Source: Legionella saoudiensis | GTDB taxonomy: Bacteria; Pseudomonadota; Gammaproteobacteria; Legionellales; Legionellaceae | NCBI RefSeq assembly: GCF_001465875.1 | Contig: NZ_LN901324.1 | Coordinates: 372,001-436,000 of the forward strand | Reading direction: 5' to 3' | Length of the DNA: 64,000 nt | Shown: positions 40,624 through 50,661 of the stretch, piece after piece | How positions within the stretch are numbered: position 1 is the first letter of the stretch | Layout of the letters: the number at the start of each line of letters is the position of its first letter | Made by a program: the position numbers and the translations under genes | Notes under the pieces: model-generated | Database searches by the model: none | The model's input: only the letters and a program-made list of their open reading frames with translations | Told to the model about the DNA's origin: nothing

Positions 40624-40709
40624 GTAACCTGGATGAAGTGTAGCGCAATTCTAGGGATCAAGCTGGCTCAAGCTTTGACCCCGGATTGCTCTGCATTCAT
40701 CCCGGCTAC
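40624..40709. repeat. Palindromic element (GTAGCCTGGATGAA type)
   Basis: GTAACCTGGATGAA (40624-40637) and TTCATCCCGGCTAC (40696-40709) are near-perfect inverted ends, with further pairing inside. It fills most of the gap between the helicase-nuclease gene start and the stop of the lysine-pathway fusion, so it may both terminate one and lie in the other's upstream region. Confidence 0.75.
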
Positions 40710-40724
40710 TTTTCGCGGTAATAC

Positions 40725-43286
40725 TTATGCCAAGACGATTTCCTGGGCTGGTGGGCGTAAATTATAATGCGAACTCATACAACGTCCATAGGCTCCTGCA
40801 TTGGCGATTAATAAAATATCGCCTTCTTGAGTTACCGGTAATAAACGGTCATAACCTAGGGTATCCCCTGATTCACAAATAGGGCCAACGATGTGAGAAA
40901 AACCTGCTTTTTCTTCGTACAAACGGCTTAAATTAACAATTTCATGGTAAGCACCGTATAAAGAAGGTCTGATCAACGAATTCATTCCGGTTTCAATACC
41001 GACAAAGCGAACCTTACCTTTTTCTTTACACTGGGTGACTTTAGCCAAAATAACACCACTTTCTGCTACAAAAAAACGTCCTGGTTCGAGCCATAACTCA
41101 AGATGCGGATAGCGTGATTTCACAGCCATAAGTAGCGCATCCAGGTTTGCGAAATCCAAGGGTTGTTGTCCTGGTTTTTCAACAATACCTAAGCCACCAC
41201 CCAAATTAATCGACTTAACCTCTGGGAACTGCTGAGTTAACGAGGCTAACATCAAGGCAGTTTGCTGCCATAATTCTGGTGTAAGAATGCCACTACCTGA
41301 GTGTGCGTGTAGACCAATTACATGAATATTGTGCTTCTTGGTTAGTGCCACAACCTGAGCTATATCATTTTGGGTAATACCAAATTTGGATTCATTACCT
41401 GCTGTAGATACATGTTTGTGGTGGCCTGCCCCAGTACCTGGATCAATACGAATAATTACATCTTTATTTTTAAATAATGGCGCCCAATTTTCTAATGGAT
41501 AAAGGCTGTCGATGGTTATATAGCAGCCGACCTTCAAGGCATACTCATATTCAGACTTAGGTGCAAAATTTGGTGTAAATAAAATGCGTTTGCGATCAAT
41601 TCCAGGGAATAACTCTAAGACTCTATCCAGCTCCTGAATTGATACGCACTCAAAACCAACCCCTTCTTTCTCTAGTGTTTGTAAAATAGAAGGGTAGGGA
41701 TTTGCTTTAATTGCATAGAATATGGTGTCTATCGAATTTAAGGCTAATAATTGCTTGGCTCGTTCTGCCTGTGTTGGGCTATGATAGACATAGCAAGGAG
41801 AATGCTGTATCGCGGTAGTAAGTAGGCGATCGCGTTCTTTTTCCCACCAAGGTGTAAAGCGTACCGAAGGTGCGCCAAATTCTTCGTGCCAGCTTTTGGA
41901 GTAGTAGAAAATTTGAGGATTATTTTCTATTAATAAGTGATGTAGCTTTTGGCACAATAAATTTGCTTGAGACTCATCAACCACAAACGTTAAGTTTAAG
42001 TCATTAGAGGCTAATGACATCAAGTAGACTTGCTTAGAATCAAAAACTTCTAAAGCAGGGCCTAATTGAGGTAATACAGTTCTAATATGATGCCCTACTA
42101 AACTAACCGCGCTACAGGGCTCGATAAGTTTGGCCCGGCCAAATTGGTTTAATTCATCTAACAGGGCATTGATTGCTGCGCGATCATGTATTTTTGAATT
42201 AATATCCAACGATAAAGTGACATTAAACTCTGATGAAGACAGTAAGTCTACAGAAAAACCGTGATGTTTAAATGCGGAAAATACATCCGACAAGAAACCC
42301 ACTTGTTGCCACATATGTAAGGTATCTATAGAAATAAGCAGAATACTGTTTTTGATTTGAATTGATTTAATAAATGGGGCTGACTCATCAATATCTTTGG
42401 TGATTAACGTTCCTGAGTGCTCTGGTAATTGAGTGTATTTCACCGACATTGGAATATTAGCTCGGCGTACAGGTGGTATACAGTTAGGGTGCAATACCTT
42501 AGCCCCCATCGTTGCAATTTCCTGAGCTTCATCGTAATTTAATTTTTTTAATAAGCGTGCATGCGGTAATTGATGAGGATTAGCTGTGTAAATACCAGGA
42601 ACATCGGTCCAAATTTCACAGGATGCAGCTTGTAATTTCCCAGCAAGCAGAGCTGCAGAAGTATCTGAACCTCCACGGCCTAATAATACAGTTTCCCCTT
42701 CAGGATTGGCAGCAAAGAAACCTTGAGTGATAATTGCCTGTGCACCACTGGATAGGAATTTTTCGACTAATTCTGAATCATATTCACTCTCACAACGAGC
42801 TGAAAGGTAATTTGCTGATTGGCCATCAGGGAAAGGGGTGCTCGTTAAAAGCTCCCGCGCATCATACCATTTACAATAAATTCCCTGGCTTTGTAAAAAT
42901 TGATGTCCTAAACGAGTCATCATTAATTCCCCCATACTGAGTATTTGTGCATGGGTTTTTGCAGGGGCTTGTTTCAGTAAGGCAATACCTGTTAGCCATT
43001 GCTCTAATTGATGCAAGTCATCAATGATGATCTCAGGATTAACTTCTAAGGCTTCAGCAAGATTAAGATGGCTATTACGGATATCCAGTAAAATGCTTTG
43101 ATGCTCATTAATGAGCGCTGCATCAATTGCCTTTTCAAGTTTATTTGAAATTTGAGTTAATGCAGAACAAACGATGACTGGCTGTGCTCCAGTGCTTAAA
43201 TGTTTCTTAGTAATTAATGCAATATTATTCCAAGTACTACGCGTTGAAACACTAGTTCCACCAAATTTTGTTACGATCTGCTGCAT
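40725..43286 (-). CDS. lysAC: Bifunctional aspartate kinase / diaminopimelate decarboxylase
   Basis: An 853-residue fusion. Residues 1 to about 470 are aspartokinase (KFGGTSVST at 7-15, GRGGSDTSAALLA, then ACT domains). Residues about 490-853 are a PLP-dependent diaminopimelate decarboxylase (FYAIKANPYPSIL with the Schiff-base Lys, GLHAHSGSGI, NLGGGLGIVE, EPGRFFVAESG, CESGDTLGYDR). It therefore catalyses the first and last steps of lysine synthesis from aspartate. Such fusions are known in Xanthomonadaceae and Legionellaceae. The ACT region suggests feedback control by lysine. Confidence 0.95.
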   Translation of the reverse strand: MQQIVTKFGGTSVSTRSTWNNIALITKKHLSTGAQPVIVCSALTQISNKLEKAIDAALINEHQSILLDIRNSHLNLAEALEVNPEIIIDDLHQLEQWLTGIALLKQAPAKTHAQILSMGELMMTRLGHQFLQSQGIYCKWYDARELLTSTPFPDGQSANYLSARCESEYDSELVEKFLSSGAQAIITQGFFAANPEGETVLLGRGGSDTSAALLAGKLQAASCEIWTDVPGIYTANPHQLPHARLLKKLNYDEAQEIATMGAKVLHPNCIPPVRRANIPMSVKYTQLPEHSGTLITKDIDESAPFIKSIQIKNSILLISIDTLHMWQQVGFLSDVFSAFKHHGFSVDLLSSSEFNVTLSLDINSKIHDRAAINALLDELNQFGRAKLIEPCSAVSLVGHHIRTVLPQLGPALEVFDSKQVYLMSLASNDLNLTFVVDESQANLLCQKLHHLLIENNPQIFYYSKSWHEEFGAPSVRFTPWWEKERDRLLTTAIQHSPCYVYHSPTQAERAKQLLALNSIDTIFYAIKANPYPSILQTLEKEGVGFECVSIQELDRVLELFPGIDRKRILFTPNFAPKSEYEYALKVGCYITIDSLYPLENWAPLFKNKDVIIRIDPGTGAGHHKHVSTAGNESKFGITQNDIAQVVALTKKHNIHVIGLHAHSGSGILTPELWQQTALMLASLTQQFPEVKSINLGGGLGIVEKPGQQPLDFANLDALLMAVKSRYPHLELWLEPGRFFVAESGVILAKVTQCKEKGKVRFVGIETGMNSLIRPSLYGAYHEIVNLSRLYEEKAGFSHIVGPICESGDTLGYDRLLPVTQEGDILLIANAGAYGRCMSSHYNLRPPAQEIVLA

Positions 43287-43650
43287 GATCTATATTCCGC
43301 ACTAAATTAGTACACCTTAGCATGGACTTAAGTAGGGATACAAGATTCTTGAAACAAATTATCATTAAGTTTCGGGGGCGATATATTTCGGTCAAAGGGA
43401 AGCAGAAAATTATGTGGTGGATACCCTAGAATTGCTTTTTTTTTAATGAAATTCCTTAATTGACTGCTTATTAATTGTTTACCATGGATTTAATTGATTC
43501 ACTATGGGCTAATATTCCTTACTTATTGAATGCAAACAGAAAAAAATGTTTTTAAAGATTTGAAAACAGGGTACACTCTTTTTTATCGAACGGATTTTAT
43601 TCAACTATGTGATGTACTGATTATTAAAGGAGTGTATAGGAGTGATGAAT
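43287..43650. other. Divergent intergenic region, lysAC and fadL-type gene
   Basis: About 360 AT-rich bases with no gene. A weak promoter-like pair TTGAAA (43560) and TTATCG (43583) with 17-base spacing precedes the porin gene. I see no inverted repeat of note. Confidence 0.4.
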
Positions 43651-45072
43651 ATGCATAAGCCCTTAAGAACGCTGGTTAGTGCAGCTGTTCTTGGTGTTTT
43701 AACGACTGGTGCAGCTCATGCATCTGGTTTTGCTTTATATGGTGAAAGCGCTGGTTACACAGCAGGTAACTATGCTGCTGGTGCCGCGGCGGAAGCTGCT
43801 GATGCGTCAACTGGTTGGTACAACCCTGCTGGTTTGGCGCTTCTTCATGAAAAAGAAGTAGTGTTCGGTGGCGTAGGGATATTTCCTACTCTCAAAATGA
43901 ATGGCATGAGTACTTATAGTACAGAAGGATTACATCCGTATATCCAGGAATTCCATGGGGTATCTGGGGATTATAATGGTTTTGTTCCATCCTCTCATTT
44001 CGCTTTACCTGTGGGTGAGCGTACTACGCTTGGTTTAAGTGTTACCGCACCTTTTGGTTTGTCTACTGACTGGAAACCTTCTTCTCCTGTTCGTTATTCT
44101 GCTACCTATACTGAGCTAATCACTGCGAATATTTCTCCTGAAATTGGTTCTCAAATATCTGAGCATTTTGCCGTTGGTGCGGGTATGGATTTCCAATATT
44201 CACGTGTTAAATTCAACCAAATGATTGGTGCTCCCACTTTATTCCAAGCTCTTGATGCGGATCCAGCTATTGTTGACTCATCCAGCAAGAATAAAGGTGC
44301 TTCATGGGGCTTAGGGTTCCATGTGGGGGTTATGGGATTGTTTAATGATAACCATACTCGTATTGGATTGAATTACCAATCTAGAGTAAGACATGTATTC
44401 TATGGCCATAGCTATTTCAAAGGTCCTTTAGCGAATGATTTTGATTTAGTTGCACCTGAGCTGCCTGCAGATGGCGTTTGGAAAAACTATGATCTTTTCA
44501 GTAACTCAATTGTATTCCCAGATGTGGTAACACTTAGTGGTTATCAAGATGTTAATGACAGACTCGCGCTATTAGGTTCTGTTGTTTACACTGCATGGAG
44601 CACATTCAAAAATATTCAATTGTATAATGTTCCTGTTCCTAACATCAGTTCTACACCTCCATTTCCTGTAAGCCAGGCGAATATTATTAACTCTGTACCA
44701 GAAAACTTTTCTGATGCTTGGCGTGTAGCGATTGGTGCGAACTATCATGTTAATGATCGGTTAATGCTTCGTCTAGGTGGTGGTTATGACCAGACGCCAA
44801 CCAATAACAGAGATAGAAACATTCGTTTACCAGACGTTGATCGTTGGGCTATCGCTGTAGGTGCTCATTATCAAATGAAGCCAACTCTTGGATTTGATCT
44901 TGGATACACTCACTTATTCTCTGGTAGTAATCCAAGTATTCACTCTGCTCAACAACTGTCTGCAACATCTTCTTACAATGTTGATTCTAACAGCGGTAGC
45001 TTCGCTGCTGATCTGGTAGGTGGACAAGTAGTTTGGGTTCTTGATAAAGTAGAAACTGCTCCAATGAAATAA
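43651..45072 (+). CDS. FadL/OmpP1-family outer membrane transporter
   Basis: About 473 residues. Signal peptide ends AAHASGFALYGESAGYTAGNYAAGAAAEA; the SGFAL mature start and NPAGLALL segment are typical of FadL, where the N-terminus plugs the 14-strand barrel. It should admit long-chain fatty acids or other hydrophobic molecules. The start is uncertain among GTG 43642, ATG 43645 and ATG 43651; AGGAG at 43638-43642 favours the last. A good terminator follows. Confidence 0.9.
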   Translation: MHKPLRTLVSAAVLGVLTTGAAHASGFALYGESAGYTAGNYAAGAAAEAADASTGWYNPAGLALLHEKEVVFGGVGIFPTLKMNGMSTYSTEGLHPYIQEFHGVSGDYNGFVPSSHFALPVGERTTLGLSVTAPFGLSTDWKPSSPVRYSATYTELITANISPEIGSQISEHFAVGAGMDFQYSRVKFNQMIGAPTLFQALDADPAIVDSSSKNKGASWGLGFHVGVMGLFNDNHTRIGLNYQSRVRHVFYGHSYFKGPLANDFDLVAPELPADGVWKNYDLFSNSIVFPDVVTLSGYQDVNDRLALLGSVVYTAWSTFKNIQLYNVPVPNISSTPPFPVSQANIINSVPENFSDAWRVAIGANYHVNDRLMLRLGGGYDQTPTNNRDRNIRLPDVDRWAIAVGAHYQMKPTLGFDLGYTHLFSGSNPSIHSAQQLSATSSYNVDSNSGSFAADLVGGQVVWVLDKVETAPMK

Positions 45073-45092
45073 TTTTCAGATTATTTCAGCTA

Positions 45093-45118
45093 AAAAGCCA
45101 CGCTTGCGTGGCTTTTTT
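45093..45118 (+). terminator. Rho-independent terminator
   Basis: AAAAGCCACGC (45093-45103), TT loop, GCGTGGCTTTT (45106-45116) and further T. It lies 20 bases after the FadL-type gene stop. It is a textbook intrinsic terminator. Confidence 0.92.
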
Positions 45119-45220
45119 ATTGGTTTAATTTAATTGATTTCGCCACGAGAGCGCAGCACCACGTCTGCATTGGCACGAAAGTAGCTTAGAATTATTTTGA
45201 AGAAATAAATTTAGGCAGAA

Positions 45221-45249
45221 ATTACGTGTCGAGTTTCCCGACACGTAAT
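45221..45249 (-). terminator. Hairpin after the small secreted protein gene
   Basis: ATTACGTGTCG (45221-45231) and CGACACGTAAT (45239-45249) are perfect 11-bp arms around seven bases. It begins nine bases past the stop of the minus-strand gene. No T-run follows, so termination is likely but not certain. Confidence 0.55.
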
Positions 45250-45257
45250 AGAATCAC

Positions 45258-45650
45258 TTAGTTTTTGCTGATGCTTGCTTCACCGGGACCATTCACGGTG
45301 AGTATGTAACCATGTGGTGATACGATTTGTTTTGGATTAATATCACCAGTATTAATATCCATTTCTACCGTACCAACATCTATTGGGTTTGGAGTATTAG
45401 TAGCCATTTTAATTACGGCTAGGCATTTACCATTCGTAGTATGGCCATGACATGCCAACTTCACTAAATTCCAATAAACTTTGCGAGTTGACTGAGGAGC
45501 TGTCGGATAAATTGAAGGCTTACCCGCTACATATGCATTGGATTCTTCATTTGTATTATTATGTGTAATTAAATAAGCTGGGGCAGCAAAAGAGGTGATT
45601 GCGCTTAAACTCAACGCTACTGCTGAAAGACTTTTAGCAATTAAATTCAT
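45258..45650 (-). CDS. Small secreted protein of unknown function
   Basis: 130 residues from the ATG at 45650, chosen because GGAGA lies seven bases upstream and it opens a clean signal peptide (MNLIAKSLSAVALSLSAITSFAAPA). The in-frame ATG at 45722 would bury that signal. The mature part has two cysteines (LACHGHTTNGKCLAV) that could form a disulfide. I do not recognise the family. An inverted repeat AATTGGC/GCCAATT (45676-45682/45688-45694) lies about 26-44 bases upstream. Confidence 0.75.
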   Translation of the reverse strand: MNLIAKSLSAVALSLSAITSFAAPAYLITHNNTNEESNAYVAGKPSIYPTAPQSTRKVYWNLVKLACHGHTTNGKCLAVIKMATNTPNPIDVGTVEMDINTGDINPKQIVSPHGYILTVNGPGEASISKN

Positions 45651-45766
45651 TATTTCTCCATTGTAATTTATAAGTAATTGGCCCTCTGCCAATTTATATT
45701 GTAATTTCATTACTCTATACAACGCGGGGCGATTATATCGTAAAAAGGTTGAGTATTATATATAAT

Positions 45767-46756
45767 TCACCCTTGTCTGTCCAAAAAACGGGCAACATCT
45801 TTGGCGAAATAAGTAATAATAAAATCAGCACCAGCACGTCTAATTGCGATTAAGCTTTCAATCATTGCTTGTTCTTCATTAATCAATTGATGCTGGGCAG
45901 CAATTTTGATCATCGAATATTCACCACTTACTTGATAGGCGCAAAGAGGGACCTCTGGGAAATGCTGTTTCATTTTAGCAATTACATCAAGGTAATAACC
46001 TGCTGGTTTAACCATGATCATATCTGCGCCTTCATCAAGGTCTAGTGCTGTTTCACGGATTGCTTCATTACTATTTGCTGGGTCCATCTGATAGGATTTT
46101 CTATCACCAAATTTAGGAGCCCCTTGGGCTGCTTCTCTAAACGGGCCATAGAGGCAAGAGCAGTATTTTGCACTGTAACTTAAAATGGGTATGTTTTGAT
46201 ATCCTGCTGAATCTAGTGCTTCGCGGATAGCACTTACCATACCGTCGGTCATGCCACTAGGAGCTACCCAATCAGCACCTGCCTTGGCGTGGCTAACTGC
46301 TTGCTTAGCAAGAAGTTCTAACGTTTTGTCATTATCAATATGGTTTCCAGAAACCACCCCACAATGACCATGATCTGTATATTCACAAAAACATAAATCA
46401 GAAATAATTAAGATGTCTTTATTTATGGCGCGTATTTTTCTTATAGCTTGCTGGATAATACCTTCATCATTAAATGATTCACTTCCACATGCATCTTTAT
46501 GTTTGGGAATACCAAAAAGCAATACGGCTTGAATGCCTAATGCGCTTAGGGCATCAATTTCCTTGGGAAGAGAATCAAGACTGAGCTGATACTGCCCTGG
46601 CATCGCGCTGATTTCTTTAGGAGCAGTTAGTTCCTCACTGATAAACAGGGGCATAATCAATTGTTGAGCATGCAGTCGCGTTTCTCTTACCAAGGCGCGC
46701 GTTACTGGGTTGCTTCTTAGACGTGTTAAGCGTAGAGGAATGTTGTAATCGGTCAT
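45767..46756 (-). CDS. hemB: Delta-aminolevulinic acid dehydratase (porphobilinogen synthase)
   Basis: About 329 residues; the start is ATG 46756 (better spacing from AAGAGA) or 46762. It condenses two 5-aminolevulinates to porphobilinogen in heme synthesis. Lysines of the active site are in SYSAKYCSCLYGPFREA and MVKPAGYYLD. The segment DLCFCEYTDHGHCG carries three cysteines of a catalytic zinc site, so this is the zinc-type enzyme. It follows tamB on the same strand with a 30-base gap. Confidence 0.95.
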   Translation of the reverse strand: MTDYNIPLRLTRLRSNPVTRALVRETRLHAQQLIMPLFISEELTAPKEISAMPGQYQLSLDSLPKEIDALSALGIQAVLLFGIPKHKDACGSESFNDEGIIQQAIRKIRAINKDILIISDLCFCEYTDHGHCGVVSGNHIDNDKTLELLAKQAVSHAKAGADWVAPSGMTDGMVSAIREALDSAGYQNIPILSYSAKYCSCLYGPFREAAQGAPKFGDRKSYQMDPANSNEAIRETALDLDEGADMIMVKPAGYYLDVIAKMKQHFPEVPLCAYQVSGEYSMIKIAAQHQLINEEQAMIESLIAIRRAGADFIITYFAKDVARFLDRQG

Positions 46757-46789
46757 GGGCATTGTCTCTTAATTAAGGGTTGTACGCGA

Positions 46790-48967
46790 TCATTTGGTTC
46801 TGCTGTATTTTCTCTTGTGCGAAGTATATAAAAAGTCAATAGCACTACTTGTATCGCTGGTACTGACTTGGATGCTAAAAAACTTATTCAGCATGTATTT
46901 TAACGTTAACATATTGGTATCAGTTTGTGACAGGCCGATGTTATAGCTTAAATAAAGCCGTTTGGAAAGAGATTTTCCGACAACGAAGGCAGTTGAATCG
47001 CTTACTGTATTTGTTAATTGATTGTAATTTGTATTAGTTTGTACATTGAAATCTAAGCCTGAACTTTGTTTTAATTGCTCTAGTAACTGGGCGCTGTTTG
47101 TGCCGCCAACATTCATCGAAGATATAGCGGTTAAAAGCAGCTGAGCTCCTGCTTTATTTGCTTGGCTAGCTGGACGGCCCAGTACTAGCATAGATAAAAT
47201 ATCTGCTTGAGAAAAAATCGCAGGCTCCGAATAAAGTTGGATCTGAGGTTTCATTAATCTTCCGGTTACTTCCACACCCAAAGTAATTGTGTCACCAAAA
47301 CTAACATTTTGCAGGTTTGAACTATTAAAATCAAAAAGCTGAGATGCATTAGTATAATTTGAGGTATTATTAATTTTTTTTGCCGCACGAAGACTTATAC
47401 CGGGGTTATCAATAGGGCCACCGGTAAAAATTAGTTGACCTTGTTTAATGGTTAAGTCTTGGCCATAGGCTTTATAAGTGCCATCACGAACAGATAATTC
47501 ACCATAAGCATTAATTGCACCTTGAGGCTGCTGTTTTAAAGTTAATGCACCATCTAAGTGGCCTTTTAACCCTTTAACATTTAATGCAACATTTTCTCCA
47601 AGCTTAATGGCTATATCCATACTGCTATTGGTGATGGGGGAGGTAGACTGTGATTTTTGCTGCTTATAAATCACCTCATCAGGTAAAGAAATACTATTGC
47701 TAAAGGATTGAAGATTTATTTGCGCTTTGGGAATAAGCACGGAACCTGAAATCGCACGCGCATTAGGTGTGGCGTGGAATTTAAGCTGAGGAGAAATGGT
47801 TATGTCGTATTCATTCGTGTTCATCAATGGAAAATCATTACCTTCAAGACTAAGCTCAGCAACATAAGCTGTATCGATGGAGCCCTTGCCTTTAAGCAGC
47901 AAAGTATGGCCTGAGGAGGCAATAGAGCCATTGGCATCCCAACCTTTTTCCTTACCACGCACATCCAGATCAACCGAATCTAAATTCAATTTTAGCTTTG
48001 GAATATACAGACTGGCCTTTGTCAAAAGTAACTGACTGTCTATTTTCGGTTTCCCAACGTTACCTGTTGCCTTAAGAGAGGCAACTAATTGTCCCTTTAA
48101 CTTTTCTACTTCGGGGCTGATATTTTGTAAAAAATCCAGATTGTTAATTTCTAGGCGCAGTTCACTATTTAGTTTTTGCTGGGAAGAGATGCCTTTTTCC
48201 AGCGAGAATTTAGGTAATTGAAAGGCTACTTTTAAACTCTTATTGGGATCAATCATAAAACTGCCTAAGCCAGACAATTTTTGTGGCGACAGAATGGCGC
48301 GAAGCTTGCCTCCTTTAAATTCCAATGCTGGAATCGCAGAATTATCTGGAACTTGATAGGTGCCAGGAGAAATAGTGAATATTAAATTTCCTTGGTTTTT
48401 TGCGGTAGTTGTTCCGTTTAACGATAGTTTGGCGTGTAAGCCAGCATGCTTTGCAGACATTACGGGCATTGGTGCAAGGTTGGCGCTGAAAGTCCATTGC
48501 CAGGGCAGGGCTCCCAATAGCCTGGCATTCATCTGCCAATGCTCCTCAGCAGCATAATTTACTTGGGTATTTAATTCTAAGCTTAAATCAGGGAGAGTCG
48601 TGGTTGCTGTAAGTTTGCCTTGTGGACTACTGAATGGTAGTTCTGGATTTAGTGCTCCTCGTAGCGAATCCCATTGAACTGCCAATTGATGATTTCTCCA
48701 TGAGGAACCAGGATGCCATTGCACATGAAGGCGATTTATTTTTATGATGGTGCCCTGATGCTCATATTCAAGCGCTGCCAATGTAAAATCATTGAGCAAA
48801 CTGCCTGTGACTTTTTGGATCCTAAGGGTTCCCGGAATATAGGCACGGCTCAAATCAATTAACGTTTCTAGCCCTGGCGTGGTTGAAATTAATGAAACGA
48901 TAATTCCGGTGATTAAAATAAAAAACAACATCAAAAAGTATAAGGTTTTTATCAGGAAGCGAATCAT
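46790..48967 (-). CDS. tamB: Translocation and assembly module inner-membrane protein TamB
   Basis: A 725-residue protein with one N-terminal membrane anchor (residues 5-28), a long periplasmic beta-rich region and the conserved C-terminal DUF490/TamB domain (LSMLVLGRPASQANKAGA, SGLDFNVQT, VGKSLSKRLYLSYNIG). It bridges the envelope with TamA and aids outer membrane assembly or lipid transport. It is much shorter than E. coli TamB (about 1259), the loss being in the central region. Its start overlaps the tamA stop (ATGA). Confidence 0.9.
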   Translation of the reverse strand: MIRFLIKTLYFLMLFFILITGIIVSLISTTPGLETLIDLSRAYIPGTLRIQKVTGSLLNDFTLAALEYEHQGTIIKINRLHVQWHPGSSWRNHQLAVQWDSLRGALNPELPFSSPQGKLTATTTLPDLSLELNTQVNYAAEEHWQMNARLLGALPWQWTFSANLAPMPVMSAKHAGLHAKLSLNGTTTAKNQGNLIFTISPGTYQVPDNSAIPALEFKGGKLRAILSPQKLSGLGSFMIDPNKSLKVAFQLPKFSLEKGISSQQKLNSELRLEINNLDFLQNISPEVEKLKGQLVASLKATGNVGKPKIDSQLLLTKASLYIPKLKLNLDSVDLDVRGKEKGWDANGSIASSGHTLLLKGKGSIDTAYVAELSLEGNDFPLMNTNEYDITISPQLKFHATPNARAISGSVLIPKAQINLQSFSNSISLPDEVIYKQQKSQSTSPITNSSMDIAIKLGENVALNVKGLKGHLDGALTLKQQPQGAINAYGELSVRDGTYKAYGQDLTIKQGQLIFTGGPIDNPGISLRAAKKINNTSNYTNASQLFDFNSSNLQNVSFGDTITLGVEVTGRLMKPQIQLYSEPAIFSQADILSMLVLGRPASQANKAGAQLLLTAISSMNVGGTNSAQLLEQLKQSSGLDFNVQTNTNYNQLTNTVSDSTAFVVGKSLSKRLYLSYNIGLSQTDTNMLTLKYMLNKFFSIQVSTSDTSSAIDFLYTSHKRKYSRTK

Positions 48968-50661
48968 AAATCGGGTCCCATACTAATAACTAACCGCGGA
49001 CTGTGGCTGGTGCGTCGCCAATGACTATTAATTTCTTGTGCAACACCTACTTTGATTGGACCAATTGGGGATACCCACATTAATCCTCCGCCTGCATCTG
49101 ATTGGAAGGCAGCTGGACGTGGATTATAGACATCTCCCAGATCATAAAAGGCAATCAGGTACCAATTTTTTTTCGTTTCTTTTTGAATTTCAAAACCTGC
49201 ATACGTTAAGAGCCTTCCTGGACCAATAGAATTAAAGCTATAGGCTTTTAAGTTATCCATGCCTCCTAATAATAGAGCAAGGGAGAGTGGTTGTCGCGTA
49301 ATATTATCAATAGCAGTGAACCCCTGTATTGCATGGCCATACAACCGTAAACGCCAAGGCTCAATTCTTAATGCCGCTTTAGCATCTACCGAAAATTGAG
49401 CAAAATTAATGGTTGATAAGGTTGGCTTACTCGCGGCTAAGCCATTAATGGTAATATTATAACCTGAGGGAGAAAAGAGAATATTTTGTGTTTTAATAAA
49501 GGATAAGGTCGCTTTCGGATAGAGCAAAAATTGCGTGGTATTTTTTTGTGCGTGGTAATGAAATCCTTCATAAAGGCCATTTACTGAAAGTATTCGTTTA
49601 TAACGTGTTACATGATGCTGCTGTGCTAAGGATAATAACCAGGCATTACTATAACCTGCGCTGTAATTTAAGTTAGAATAATTTCCTGTAATACTGTATT
49701 GGTCGGTAACCGGATTAAATCCTGGGATAATATATTGACCCTGCAAGGCGCTTTGTACAAAAGAACCTTGTGCCAAAGCGTTAAATTTATGCCCACTGCG
49801 GTTTACGGGAATAACATGCAGTGCTGCACGGCCTCGAACTCCTGTATCAGTCCCATAACCTGCACCAAGGGTATAGGAGTATTTAGGTACGGGTTCAACA
49901 TGAACCAGCACGGGAACAATGGAGTCGTCAGTAATTTGTGGCTTTACTACTACCGAACTAAAATACCCGCTATTGGATAAATCATTATTCAGCTGCAAAA
50001 TCTTATCCCCTGAATAAGTTTGCCCTGGACGAAAGGGGACAAATCGATGCAGTAATTTAGGATTAATATAGGTTGGATCAAAATGGGCTTGACCAAAATA
50101 ATATAAGGGCCCGGTATCAAAAATTAGAGTAATTTCAGCAGTATAATGTTCTTGATCAATCAAAATTTCATTCGTTTTAAAATTAGCATGCATGTAACCT
50201 TGGCTTTCTGCTGCATTAATAAGGTTTTGTTTGGTTTGATTGTAGTCTTCCGTAAGTAAGGGAGCTGTTAATCTTAGGGGAGTATTTTTTAGGGCATCTT
50301 GTACCGCGGGGTTATGTGCTCCTTCGCCAATTATTTCAATGGTTAATCGGGAAATCAAAATTTGTGGTCCTGCATGTACAAACACAACCAGATTTTTTGC
50401 ATTGAGCTGATCTATTGATACTTCAGCTTTAAAATAGCCAAAAGGTTGGATCGCTTTGAGAATTTGCTCCCGTAACTCATCTTGAGAAAAAGCAGTTAAT
50501 GGTTTTAACTGCTGCAATTCTAGTAAGTGTTTCTCGACATTCGTTTGAACTTTACCGCTGATGCCGGTGATTGTAATCGACAGGGCATCATTGCTTTTAG
50601 CAAAAGGGGTTGAGCATACAATGAGAAGTATTAGGTAGAGTACAACCAAGCTACCTCGCAT
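48964..50661 (-). CDS. tamA: Translocation and assembly module outer-membrane protein TamA
   Basis: A 565-residue Omp85-family protein. A signal peptide (to about residue 22) precedes three POTRA-like domains (about 25-260) and a 16-strand barrel. The C-terminal barrel has [20 protein letters not shown], the last strands typical of the family. It is paired with TamB. Its start overlaps the end of mutS by 11 bases. Confidence 0.92.
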   Translation of the reverse strand: MRGSLVVLYLILLIVCSTPFAKSNDALSITITGISGKVQTNVEKHLLELQQLKPLTAFSQDELREQILKAIQPFGYFKAEVSIDQLNAKNLVVFVHAGPQILISRLTIEIIGEGAHNPAVQDALKNTPLRLTAPLLTEDYNQTKQNLINAAESQGYMHANFKTNEILIDQEHYTAEITLIFDTGPLYYFGQAHFDPTYINPKLLHRFVPFRPGQTYSGDKILQLNNDLSNSGYFSSVVVKPQITDDSIVPVLVHVEPVPKYSYTLGAGYGTDTGVRGRAALHVIPVNRSGHKFNALAQGSFVQSALQGQYIIPGFNPVTDQYSITGNYSNLNYSAGYSNAWLLSLAQQHHVTRYKRILSVNGLYEGFHYHAQKNTTQFLLYPKATLSFIKTQNILFSPSGYNITINGLAASKPTLSTINFAQFSVDAKAALRIEPWRLRLYGHAIQGFTAIDNITRQPLSLALLLGGMDNLKAYSFNSIGPGRLLTYAGFEIQKETKKNWYLIAFYDLGDVYNPRPAAFQSDAGGGLMWVSPIGPIKVGVAQEINSHWRRTSHSPRLVISMGPDL

